Shown: piece after piece, positions 17,563 to 25,035 of the stretch
Numbering within the stretch: position 1 is the first letter of the stretch
Layout of the letters: each line of letters begins with the position of its first letter
Source of the DNA: Palsa-1150 sp964531095
GTDB lineage: Bacteria > Myxococcota_A > Polyangia > Polyangiales > Polyangiaceae
DNA: 64,000 bases
NCBI GenBank assembly: GCA_964531095.1
Contig: CAZHED010000004.1
Span: 131,479 to 195,478 of the forward strand
Direction: 5' to 3'
Translations under genes and position numbers: made by a program
The notes under the pieces: model-generated
Told to the model about the DNA's origin: nothing
Database searches by the model: none
Seen by the model: only the letters and a program-made list of their open reading frames with translations

Positions 17563-17948
17563 CGACGCCGTACGAAGCGATGGGCGGTGAAGCCAACGTG
17601 CGCGCCGTCCTGCAGTCGCTTTACGATAGGCTGTTCGACGACCCGATGGTGGGCTTCTTGTTCGAAGGGCGAGACAAGTCGCATATCGTCGAACAGCAAA
17701 CCGCATTCACGTGCGGCTTCCTCGGCGGACCGCAAAAGTACATCGGAAGGCCGCTTCCCGAGGCCCACGCGGCTTTGCCGATCTTGCCGGGGCATTTCGA
17801 TCGGAGGCACCGACTGCTCGAGCAAGTGCTGTCCGAGAAGGGCGTACCCGACGAGAGTCGGCGCGTCTGGCTCAGCATCGACGAGAGCCTGCGTCCGAGC
17901 GTCCTCGCGGCCGGTGCGCCTGCCCGGCGAATGGCGAGAGAACCGTGA
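17559..17948 (+). CDS. Truncated hemoglobin, group 1-like
   Basis: 129 residues, the size of 2-over-2 globins. These heme proteins bind oxygen or nitric oxide in the cytoplasm. Recognisable parts are YEAMGGEANVRAVLQSLYDR (A/B helices), FLGGPQKYIGRPLPEAHAAL (CD/E region with the Gly-Gly pair), and 'ILPGHFDRRHRLLEQVL' where the His of GHFD is the expected proximal heme ligand. The start overlaps the cyaY stop by four bases. Placement between frataxin and the isc operon suggests protection of cluster assembly from nitric oxide or oxygen, which is an inference. The C-terminal tail ends in a short Arg-rich run. Confidence 0.9.
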   Translation: MTTPYEAMGGEANVRAVLQSLYDRLFDDPMVGFLFEGRDKSHIVEQQTAFTCGFLGGPQKYIGRPLPEAHAALPILPGHFDRRHRLLEQVLSEKGVPDESRRVWLSIDESLRPSVLAAGAPARRMAREP

Positions 17949-17974
17949 CGGGTCCAGGAACGCGAGGTATCCTC

Positions 17975-18511
17975 ATGGATGTGATGGACCCGCAGTCCGG
18001 TTCAAGCGCCCCAGAAAGTGTCGGCGCGGCAAGTCCTCCAGAAGAGCACCTCCCGACGACACGCCTTCCGCCCGTCTCGTCGCCGCCGGTCAGCCGCAGC
18101 CCTCGGCCTGGAACGACGTCGTCCGCGTCCGCGCCGCTCGCACCCGCCCTGGGCAAAGAGGCGCCTCCCTCGGAACCGCGCCCGAGCTTCCTACCTGCGC
18201 GTACGCTGACCGGCGCCGAGAAGGCCGCAAACCAGGTGCAGCGGATGCGCCAGGCGATCGGTGTCGCCTGCGCGGGCCTGGGGCTCGGGCTCGCGCTCTC
18301 GGGGCTGGTGGTGGGCCTCCTGGTCGGACTTCGCGGTATTTCGACGGATGCGTCCACCGCGGCTGCAGTAGACGTCGCGCTCATCGTGACGCGCGGGGCT
18401 ATCGTGTGGGGGATGCTCGCCTTCGGATGCGGCCTGATATTCTTCGCGGCCCGCCTCCTCCTGGGGCGGGACCTCCTGGACGATGGCGCACAAGGCCGCT
18501 CCTCGAGCTAG
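17975..18511 (+). CDS. Small membrane protein, two transmembrane helices, unknown function
   Basis: 178 residues from ATG 17975, with GAGG eight bases upstream; the frame is open earlier but only as a shadow of the globin gene. Residues 1-85 are Pro/Ser-rich and probably disordered. Two hydrophobic helices follow: AIGVACAGLGLGLALSGLVV and 'IVTRGAIVWGMLAFGCGLIF', separated by about 30 residues, with a short basic/acidic tail. The layout (cytoplasmic disordered N-terminus, helical hairpin) is seen but the family is not recognised. It is 26 bases behind the globin gene and probably the last gene of the apaG-cyaY-globin unit; 181 bases separate it from the isc regulator. Confidence 0.7.
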   Translation: MDVMDPQSGSSAPESVGAASPPEEHLPTTRLPPVSSPPVSRSPRPGTTSSASAPLAPALGKEAPPSEPRPSFLPARTLTGAEKAANQVQRMRQAIGVACAGLGLGLALSGLVVGLLVGLRGISTDASTAAAVDVALIVTRGAIVWGMLAFGCGLIFFAARLLLGRDLLDDGAQGRSSS

Positions 18512-18645
18512 CTGACAAGCTCTTGTGCCGTCCGGCTGCGCTGCCCGCCCCGGGCGCGTTGCTTCACGGCCCGCCATGAACGATTCACGGGCGCGGTCGG
18601 TGGCCGGGCTGCAGGCCCCGCGCGGTGGGACGGATGGCCTTGCGA

Positions 18646-18684
18646 AGACTCTCACCCTAACGTAAGACTGCAAGGTAAGAGTCT
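18646..18684 (+). promoter_or_regulatory. Inverted repeat upstream of the MerR-type isc regulator (candidate operator)
   Basis: Left arm AGACTCTCACCCT (18646-18658) and right arm AAGGTAAGAGTCT (18672-18684) are complementary at 11 of 13 positions with a 13-base centre (TAACGTAAGACTG minus edges). The right arm ends nine bases before the start codon at 18693, directly ahead of GAGG. MerR-family regulators bind such dyads within promoter spacers, usually of their own operon. A TTGCGA at 18640-18645 with TAAGAC at 18663-18668 (17-base spacing) is one possible promoter. Dyad seen directly; its use as operator is inferred. Confidence 0.5.
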
Positions 18685-18692
18685 GAGGCGCC

Positions 18693-19241
18693 ATGTCCGA
18701 CCATCACCGCCTGCCGCTGCTTCGCCCGCCCGAGGGCGCCGTGCTGCGCTCCCTGGACGAGGCGCGCGAACGGCGCGATCTCATGCAGATCGGTGATCTC
18801 GCACGGGAAACCGGCAAGACCGTCCGTGCGATCCATCTCTACGAGGAGCTCGGTTTGCTCACGCCGGCGGCGCGTTCCAAGGGGCGCTTTCGGCTGTACG
18901 GGCGAGAGGCGCTCGTGCGCATCCGCTGGATCGGTAAGTTGCAGGAGATGGGGTTCAGTCTCGGCGACATTCAGACCATCGTGCGCGAGTGGGAGCAGGT
19001 CGAGGGGGCTCCCAGCGCCATGAAGCGAATGCGCGACGTGTACGCGCGCAAGCTAGACGAGACTCGAGAGCAAAAGCGGCGGGTCGAGGCCCTGGAGCGA
19101 GAGCTTCAAGCGAGCTTGCGATATCTCGACACGTGCGACGTGTGCGATCCCCAGCGGTTGCTTTCCGAGTGCGACTGCTGCGACTTGCACGACAAGGAAG
19201 CCGACGTACCCGAGCTCGTTTTGGGGTTCAGGGCGCGGTAG
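18693..19241 (+). CDS. MerR-family regulator with C-terminal Cys cluster, head of isc operon
   Basis: 182 residues from ATG 18693 with GAGG at good distance. An N-terminal extension of 30 residues precedes the MerR winged helix: MQIGDLARETGKTVRAIHLY, 'GLLTPAARSKGRFRLYG' and RIRWIGKLQEMGFSLGDI. A long dimerisation helix runs about 105-145. The C-terminus has five cysteines, C148, C151, C160, C162 and C163 (C-x2-C-x8-C-x-C-C), followed by a His. In SoxR a comparable cysteine cluster holds a [2Fe-2S] sensor; in other MerR proteins such residues bind metals. The gene lies 22 bases upstream of iscS, where IscR sits in other bacteria, so it probably senses cluster or metal status and controls this operon. 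Confidence 0.87.
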   Translation: MSDHHRLPLLRPPEGAVLRSLDEARERRDLMQIGDLARETGKTVRAIHLYEELGLLTPAARSKGRFRLYGREALVRIRWIGKLQEMGFSLGDIQTIVREWEQVEGAPSAMKRMRDVYARKLDETREQKRRVEALERELQASLRYLDTCDVCDPQRLLSECDCCDLHDKEADVPELVLGFRAR

Positions 19242-19263
19242 GGCTCGAAGGAAAGGGCAAGCG

Positions 19264-20487
19264 ATGGCCATCAAGGTCCCCATTTTCATGGACAACAACT
19301 CGACGACGCCGGTTGACCCACGCGTGCTGGACGAGATGCTGCCGTACTTCACGACCAAGTTCGGCAACGCCGCGAGCCGCAGCCACCGGTTCGGCTGGGA
19401 GGCCGAAGAAGCTGTCGACTATGCCCGCGAGCGCATCGCACGCCTCATCGGCGCCAAAGACAGCAAAGAAGTCGTCTTCACGAGCGGCGCGACCGAGAGT
19501 GACAACCTCGCGATCAAAGGGGTCGCGGAGTTCTACAAGGACAAGGGCAACCACATCGTGACGGTCGTCACCGAGCACAAGGCCGTGCTCGACACGTGCA
19601 AACGACTCGAGAAGCAGGGATACGAAGTGACGTATCTCGGCGTCGGCAAGGACGGGCGAGTCGACCCCGACGACGTGAAGAACGCGATCCGCGACAAGAC
19701 CATCCTCGTCAGCGTCATGCTCGCGAACAACGAGATTGGCACCGTGCAGCCGCTGGCAGAGATCGGCAAGATCACGCGCGAACGCGGAGTGCTTCTGCAT
19801 TCGGACGCGGTGCAAGGAATCGGCAAGGTCGACTTCGACGTGCAAAAGATGAACGTCGATCTCGCGTCCCTGACCGCACACAAGATCTATGGCCCCAAAG
19901 GTATCGGAGCGCTGTACGTGCGCCGGAGCAAGCCGCGCGTGCGGCTCGTCGCCCAGATGGACGGCGGCGGTCACGAGCGTGGAATGCGATCGGGAACGCT
20001 TCCCGTGCCGCTGATCGCGGGATTCGGAAAGGCGTGCGACATCCTGGTCCACGAGGGGAAGGCCGAGTGCGCACGCTTGCTCGTCCTTCGAGAGCGCCTC
20101 AAAGACCGGATGATGGCGCAGCTCGACGAGGTCTACATCAACGGATCGGTCGAGCACCGCCTCCCGGGGAACCTCAACGTCAGCTTCAATTTCGTCGAAG
20201 GAGAAGGGCTGATGATGGCTATCAAAGACGTGGCCGTAAGCTCCGGCTCGGCGTGCACTTCCTCGAGCCTCGAGCCGAGCTACGTGTTACGGGCGCTCGG
20301 CGTCGGCGACGAGCTCGCACACTCGAGCATCCGATTCGGCCTCGGACGGTTCAACACTCCCGAAGAGGTGGATTTCGTGGCGGACCTCTTGGTCGACAAG
20401 GTCAAGAGGCTGCGCGAAATGTCACCGCTCTGGGAGATGCACAAGGAAGGCATCGACCTCAAGAGCATCGAATGGGCGGCGCACTAG
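19264..20487 (+). CDS. iscS: Cysteine desulfurase IscS
   Basis: 407 residues, a full-length group I NifS-like enzyme. It takes sulfur from cysteine as a persulfide for cluster assembly. The PLP-binding Lys is K207 in LTAHKIYGPKG, and the persulfide-forming Cys is C331 in SSGSACTSSSLEPSYVL, on the long loop typical of IscS (not the short one of SufS). MDNNSTTPVDPRV and 'SGATESDNLAIKG' are standard landmarks. The start has a GGAAAGG ahead. A 115-base gap to iscU follows; a short stretch there could hold an internal regulatory site, but none is recognised. Confidence 0.97.
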   Translation: MAIKVPIFMDNNSTTPVDPRVLDEMLPYFTTKFGNAASRSHRFGWEAEEAVDYARERIARLIGAKDSKEVVFTSGATESDNLAIKGVAEFYKDKGNHIVTVVTEHKAVLDTCKRLEKQGYEVTYLGVGKDGRVDPDDVKNAIRDKTILVSVMLANNEIGTVQPLAEIGKITRERGVLLHSDAVQGIGKVDFDVQKMNVDLASLTAHKIYGPKGIGALYVRRSKPRVRLVAQMDGGGHERGMRSGTLPVPLIAGFGKACDILVHEGKAECARLLVLRERLKDRMMAQLDEVYINGSVEHRLPGNLNVSFNFVEGEGLMMAIKDVAVSSGSACTSSSLEPSYVLRALGVGDELAHSSIRFGLGRFNTPEEVDFVADLLVDKVKRLREMSPLWEMHKEGIDLKSIEWAAH

Positions 20488-20602
20488 TGCCGTCCGCCAC
20501 AAGTTCTGTCGCCCGCTTCCGGGTGGCGCGCTGATCCGCGGACGGGAGCCACCATGTTCGGCGCTCCAGGTGTTTTTCAACTCTCAACCAAGCGAATGAG
20601 CC

Positions 20603-21019
20603 ATGGCATACAGCACCAAAGTGATCGAGCACTACGACAACCCGCGCAACGTCGGTACGCTCGACAAGGCTGACCCCGACGTCGGCACCGGCCTGGTCGG
20701 CGCACCGGCGTGCGGCGACGTGATGCGCCTGCAGATTCGCGTCAACGAGCAAGGGGTCATCGAAGACGCCAAGTTCAAGACGTTCGGCTGCGGCTCGGCC
20801 ATCGCGAGCTCGTCGCTCGCGACCGAGTGGATCAAGGGCAAGACGATCGACGAAGCCGAGACCATCAAGAACTCGCAAATCGTGGAAGAGTTGAACCTTC
20901 CGCCCGTCAAGATCCACTGCTCGGTGTTGGCGGAGGACGCGATCAAGAGCGCCATCGCTGACTACCGCAAGAAGCAGACGGAGAGGCGCGCGATCGCGAG
21001 CGGTGACGGCAGGAAGTGA
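20603..21019 (+). CDS. iscU: Iron-sulfur cluster scaffold protein IscU
   Basis: 138 residues. The scaffold ligands are C37 and D39 (GAPACGDVM), C63 (FGCGSAIASS) and C106 (KIHCSVLAEDAI). LPPVK at 99-103 is the motif recognised by the dedicated Hsp70 HscA, encoded three genes downstream. These features separate it from SufU- or NifU-type proteins. The C-terminal tail is about ten residues longer than in E. coli and is basic. The stop codon overlaps the iscA start by one base (TGATG). The upstream ribosome binding site is weak. Confidence 0.97.
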   Translation: MAYSTKVIEHYDNPRNVGTLDKADPDVGTGLVGAPACGDVMRLQIRVNEQGVIEDAKFKTFGCGSAIASSSLATEWIKGKTIDEAETIKNSQIVEELNLPPVKIHCSVLAEDAIKSAIADYRKKQTERRAIASGDGRK

Positions 21020-21408
21020 TGACGAACATGCAGACGGTCGAGGACAAGGCGCCGGCGAAGACGCCGAGCATCTCGGTGTCGCCCCAGGCGGTGGACGCCA
21101 TCGCGCGCCAGTTAAAGAAGCGTGAAACACCGACAGCCGGTCTTCGCGTGGGGCTTCGCGGCGGCGGTTGCTCGGGCTTCACGTACGTGATCGAGTTCCA
21201 CGATGGCCCTCCCCATGCTCGCGACCGGGTCTTCGACTACGTCGCCGGCGATGGGGCGGCGGTGCGCGTGGTCGTGGATCCGAAGAGCCTTCTTTACCTC
21301 GACGGCACAGTCCTCGACTGGGAGCAAACGCTCATGCGCCAGGGCTTCAAGTTCACCAACCCCAACGAAAAGAGTGGCTGCGGTTGCGGAAGTAGCTTCA
21401 GCGTGTGA
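21019..21408 (+). CDS. iscA: A-type iron-sulfur carrier IscA
   Basis: 129 residues from ATG 21019, which overlaps the iscU stop; a GTG at 21016 and an ATG at 21028 are alternative starts. A-type carriers receive clusters from the scaffold and pass them to target proteins. The three cysteine ligands are present: C51 in GGGCSGFTY, and C121 and C123 in SGCGCGSSF. The N-terminal 20 residues are a family-atypical extension. The stop is followed one base later by the hscB start. Order iscS-iscU-iscA-hscB-hscA-fdx matches the classical isc operon. Confidence 0.94.
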   Translation: MTNMQTVEDKAPAKTPSISVSPQAVDAIARQLKKRETPTAGLRVGLRGGGCSGFTYVIEFHDGPPHARDRVFDYVAGDGAAVRVVVDPKSLLYLDGTVLDWEQTLMRQGFKFTNPNEKSGCGCGSSFSV

Positions 21409-21409
21409 G

Positions 21410-21925
21410 ATGGACCCGTTCGCTACACTCGGAATCGCCCGCGCGTTCGACGTCGACCTCGGCGCCGTCGAGCGCGCCCACCGCGAGCTTTCGCGTGCCC
21501 TGCATCCCGACAGGTTCGTCGGATGCGGCTCGAGCGAGCGAAGATCGGCGCTCGCAAAGGCGGTCGAAGTGAACGAGGCGTGGCGGGTCGTGCGCGATCC
21601 GATCCGACGCGCAGAGGCGCTCTTGAAGTTGGCCGGCGTGCGGGTCGGCGAAGGCGACGCGCCCAAGCCGGGGCCGGAGTTTCTGATGGAGATGCTCGAG
21701 CAACGGGAGGCGCTTAGCGACGCGAAGGAGGCGCGCGATCTCGCTGCGGTCCGCGCGTTGGGGGCGGCCGTCGAGGCGCGAGCGGGCGACGCCGCGCGCT
21801 CGCTGTCCGCAGGCTTTGCGCAAGGCGCGGGGGCAGCGCTGGTCGCCAAGCTGGGTGAGCTCAGATTTTATCGGCGCTTCCTCGACGAGGTGAGCGCTAT
21901 CGAGGACGAACTGGCCGCCGCCTGA
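21410..21925 (+). CDS. hscB: Co-chaperone HscB
   Basis: 171 residues from ATG 21410, one base after the iscA stop; the longer open frame upstream only shadows iscA. The N-terminal J domain has FATLGIA, the HPD motif at 32-34 (ALHPDRF) and a helix ending in 'VEVNEAWRVVRDPIRRAEALL', which is the HscB-type rather than the DnaJ-type boundary. The C-terminal half is the three-helix domain that binds IscU ('EFLMEMLEQREALSDAK'). HscB brings IscU to HscA and stimulates its ATPase. The N-terminal zinc-binding cysteines of mitochondrial forms are absent, as in most bacteria. Confidence 0.94.
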   Translation: MDPFATLGIARAFDVDLGAVERAHRELSRALHPDRFVGCGSSERRSALAKAVEVNEAWRVVRDPIRRAEALLKLAGVRVGEGDAPKPGPEFLMEMLEQREALSDAKEARDLAAVRALGAAVEARAGDAARSLSAGFAQGAGAALVAKLGELRFYRRFLDEVSAIEDELAAA

Positions 21926-21998
21926 CAGCGGCGCATCGCTTGCGAAAGCGACAAGGCTCGGCCTCCTTGCCCGCGAGGGTAACCGGAAGTACTCAAGC

Positions 21999-23942
21999 AT
22001 GGCTCTCTTCGAGATCTTCGACCCCAAGTCACCGCCACGCCCGATCGGCATCGATCTCGGCACGACCAACTCATTGGTCGCCTACGTCAAGAACGAGCGT
22101 CCGATCGCCATCGCAGACTGCGACTTGCAAGTGCTCGTCCCGAGCGTGGTCGCCTACCTGCCGGACCGAGAGGTCATCGTGGGGCGCCGCGCGGTGGAGC
22201 TGGCGAGCGAGTATCCGCGCGACACAATCGTCAGCGCGAAGCGCTTCATGGGACGGGGCGCCGACGACCCCGAGACGCGCCGGCTCGGCCCCTATACGTT
22301 CGTCGAGCCCAAACGGGGCGAGGCGAACACGGTTCGCTTCCGTGTCGCCGGCGAACGCGAAGTGACGCCGGTCGAAGTCAGCGCCGAGATCCTGCGCGCG
22401 CTCAAGGTCCAGGCGGAGTCGCAGCTGCGTAGTGTCGGCGGCGCCGTGATCACCGTCCCGGCCTATTTCGACGATGCGCAGCGGCAGGCGACCAAAGACG
22501 CGGCGCGGCTTGCGGGCCTCGAAGTGCTGCGCCTGATCAACGAGCCCACCGCCGCGGCGCTGGCATACGGGCTCGAGAAGAAGAAAAAGGGAACGTTCGC
22601 GGTGTACGATCTCGGCGGAGGCACCTTCGACGTCACGGTCCTCGTGCTGGACGACGGCGTCTTTCAGGTGCGCTCGACGGGCGGCGACAGCCAGCTCGGG
22701 GGCGATGACATGGACCGCGCGCTCGCGCACGAGCTCCTGGCAAAGCTGGGGTTCGACGGCGGGCGCCAGACTCCGCAGCTCGTTCGTCTCGTGCTCGACG
22801 AAGCGCGAAAGGCCAAGCACGCGCTGACCGAACGCACGTCGGTCGATGCGGAGGTTCCCGGACAGCGTCGGGTGAGCTTGACCCGCGCCCGATTCGAAGA
22901 GCTGCTCGGGCCGCTGCTCGAGCGTACTGGCGTCGCGTGCCGGCGCGCGCTCAAAGACGCCGGCCTTCAGCCCCGGGAGATCGACGGGGTCATCCTCGTC
23001 GGCGGGGCGACGCGCGTGCCGGCCGTGCGCAAGTACGTCGCGGAGCTGTTCGGGCAACAGCCGCTCGCGGACATCGATCCGGACCAGGTGGTCGCCCTGG
23101 GCGCCGCCGTGCAGGCGGACGTGCTGGCCGGGGAGGGGAGAAGCGAAGACATTTTGCTGCTCGACGTCACCCCGCTGTCGCTGGGCATCGAAGTCGGCGG
23201 CGGCGTGGTGGACAAGATCTTGCCACGAAACTCGACGATCCCGTGCGCGGTCCGCGCGACGTACACGACGCAGCAAGACAACCAGACGGGCTTCGCGATC
23301 CACGTCGTGCAGGGGGAGCGCGAGATGGTCGGCGACAACCGGAGCCTGGCGCGCTTCATCCTAAAGGGGATTCCGCCCATGCCTGCGGGAATGGCGCGCC
23401 TGGAGGTGAGCTTTCACGTCGACGCGGACGGCCTCCTCGGCGTTCATGCGAAAGAGGCCACGACCGGCATCGAGCAGACCGTGACCGTGAGGCCGAGCTA
23501 CGGCCTGGACGATGCGACGGTCGAGCAGATGCTCCTCGATGCGCTCGATCACGGCGAGGACGACTTGCAGACGCGCCGGCTGGCCGAAAACCGAGTCGAG
23601 GCGCGCCGCATCCTCGTGGCCACGAGGAAGGGGCTGGCGGCCGATGCTGACCTGCTCGAGCCCGGCGAGCGCGACGGCATCGAGCGAGCGTGTGCCGCGC
23701 TCGAGGCCGCTGCCCAGGGTGAAGATGCGTCGTGCATCCGTTCGCGAATCGAGGCTCTCGATAAAGCGACCATCGCGTTCGCCGGGCGGCGGATGAACCG
23801 GGCCATCGCTCGGGCGATCGAAGGCAAACGGGTGGAGCTAGTGGAGGAGCGGGTAAAACACGCAAAGGGGGTGGACGAAGCGCACGCCCTGGCGCAGCTT
23901 CCGGGCGACGCCCCGAGTGGCGGGGCGGGAGGGGTGCGTTGA
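21999..23942 (+). CDS. hscA: Fe-S assembly Hsp70 chaperone HscA
   Basis: 647 residues. The Hsp70 ATPase motifs are complete: IGIDLGTTNSLVAYV, INEPTAAALAYGLE, VYDLGGGTFDVTVLVL and ILVGGATRVPAVRKYV. The substrate domain has 'LLDVTPLSLGIEVGGGVVDK' and the helical lid ends in a basic and then Gly-rich tail. Its place between hscB and fdx and the LPPVK motif in IscU mark it as HscA rather than a second DnaK; the sequence differs clearly from the DnaK at 11177-13003. It releases clusters from IscU with ATP hydrolysis. The last base of its TGA stop is the first base of the fdx start. Confidence 0.95.
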   Translation: MALFEIFDPKSPPRPIGIDLGTTNSLVAYVKNERPIAIADCDLQVLVPSVVAYLPDREVIVGRRAVELASEYPRDTIVSAKRFMGRGADDPETRRLGPYTFVEPKRGEANTVRFRVAGEREVTPVEVSAEILRALKVQAESQLRSVGGAVITVPAYFDDAQRQATKDAARLAGLEVLRLINEPTAAALAYGLEKKKKGTFAVYDLGGGTFDVTVLVLDDGVFQVRSTGGDSQLGGDDMDRALAHELLAKLGFDGGRQTPQLVRLVLDEARKAKHALTERTSVDAEVPGQRRVSLTRARFEELLGPLLERTGVACRRALKDAGLQPREIDGVILVGGATRVPAVRKYVAELFGQQPLADIDPDQVVALGAAVQADVLAGEGRSEDILLLDVTPLSLGIEVGGGVVDKILPRNSTIPCAVRATYTTQQDNQTGFAIHVVQGEREMVGDNRSLARFILKGIPPMPAGMARLEVSFHVDADGLLGVHAKEATTGIEQTVTVRPSYGLDDATVEQMLLDALDHGEDDLQTRRLAENRVEARRILVATRKGLAADADLLEPGERDGIERACAALEAAAQGEDASCIRSRIEALDKATIAFAGRRMNRAIARAIEGKRVELVEERVKHAKGVDEAHALAQLPGDAPSGGAGGVR

Positions 23943-24298
23943 TGGCGGTGGTCCGCTTCAAAGGCTACGGCGACGTCGATGTGCCGGTCGGGACGTCGAT
24001 CCTCGAGGCGGCTGCGATCGCGCACGTGCCGGAGGGAAGCGCGTGCGGGGGCGTATGCGCGTGCTCTACGTGTCACGTGTACGTGCTTCGCGGAGGGGAG
24101 CTGTTGAGCGACCAGGACGACGACGAGGCCGACATTCTCGACAAAGCGTTCGACGTGCGCGAAGCGTCTCGCCTCGGCTGTCAGTCGAAGATCGTCGGCG
24201 ACGGGCTCATCGAGGTGGAGCTCACGCGCGAGAGCATCGAGGCCTACGAGAACGAGCACCCGGCCGAACGCGGCAAGTACACGAGGAGGGCGTCCTAG
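23942..24298 (+). CDS. fdx: ISC-type [2Fe-2S] ferredoxin
   Basis: 118 residues from ATG 23942, sharing a base with the hscA stop. The adrenodoxin-like ligands are C35, C41, C44 and C80 (SACGGVCACSTCHVYV and RLGCQSKIV), spaced C-x5-C-x2-C-x35-C. There is one more Cys, C39, inside the loop. The acidic helix 'DQDDDEADILDKAFDVRE' is the usual docking surface. Fdx supplies electrons for cluster assembly on IscU. The C-terminus has a roughly 20-residue tail that is not usual. This is the last isc gene; the next gene points the other way 41 bases on. Confidence 0.95.
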   Translation: MAVVRFKGYGDVDVPVGTSILEAAAIAHVPEGSACGGVCACSTCHVYVLRGGELLSDQDDDEADILDKAFDVREASRLGCQSKIVGDGLIEVELTRESIEAYENEHPAERGKYTRRAS

Positions 24299-24339
24299 CC
24301 CGAGGTAAGGCGCGCCCTCCGCGCGACACAACGCCTCAG

Positions 24340-24969
24340 CTAGGGAGCCGTGGGATCCACAAGCGACACCGTTCCGGCGCTCGCGTTGGCGACGAGGTGT
24401 TGCCCCGCACCCACTTTGAGCCAAGAATCCGCCCTAGGACCTTCCACGACCACGGATCCATGCTGAGGCCGCAGATCGAGCGTCTGCACGTCCGCGTTCC
24501 ACGCGATGTCGATCTCGCCCCCCGTGACGTGGAGGACGTATGGCCCCGCGTCGAGGGTCCAGTTGCCGGGGGGCTGGGCGTGAATGTTCAGGTGGATCGC
24601 CCCCACTTCGAGCGTCACGCGCCCCCCGCGCACCTGCAGATCCGCAATCCGCAATCGCGTTCCCGGTTCCATGGTCAGGCCCGAGCGATCCGAGAAGCGC
24701 ACGGCGGCATCGCCGGCCCCGGAGGACAGGAAGCCGCCATCGCTCACCCTTCCGCTCAGGACCTCGAACGTGACCGGGCGCTCACGAACCGCGTAGGCGC
24801 CCGCGCCCGCGCCCAGGGCGGCGGGTACGAGCAGCCACGCCAGCCGGAATGTGCTCCGCGGGGGTGCGGGGGCGCGAAGGAGGCTCCGCTCGGGGAAGAT
24901 GAGGACGCGACCCCCGACATCCGAGGGTGCCTCGCCGGGGAGCCGGCGCTCGCGGGACGCGTCGTTCAC
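24340..24969 (-). CDS. FecR-domain membrane protein
   Basis: 209 residues from a GTG start without a clear ribosome binding site. After a 40-residue cytoplasmic part there is one transmembrane helix (LAWLLVPAALGAGAGAYAV), then a periplasmic beta-rich domain with the FecR pattern: 'VTFEVLSGRVSDG', 'MEPGTRLRIADLQV', 'VTLEVGAIHLNIHAQPPGNW' and VLHVTGGEIDIAW. In the classical system FecR carries a surface signal to an ECF sigma factor; no sigma factor gene is adjacent, and in Myxococcota FecR domains are used widely outside that pathway. It is 66 bases downstream of glyA on the same strand. Confidence 0.8.
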   Translation of the reverse strand: MNDASRERRLPGEAPSDVGGRVLIFPERSLLRAPAPPRSTFRLAWLLVPAALGAGAGAYAVRERPVTFEVLSGRVSDGGFLSSGAGDAAVRFSDRSGLTMEPGTRLRIADLQVRGGRVTLEVGAIHLNIHAQPPGNWTLDAGPYVLHVTGGEIDIAWNADVQTLDLRPQHGSVVVEGPRADSWLKVGAGQHLVANASAGTVSLVDPTAP

Positions 24970-25035
24970 ATAGAAGAGTGACTCGAGAGCCTTCCGTCAG
25001 CTCAAAATGTGGTTCTTACAGTGCCACTGAACGAA

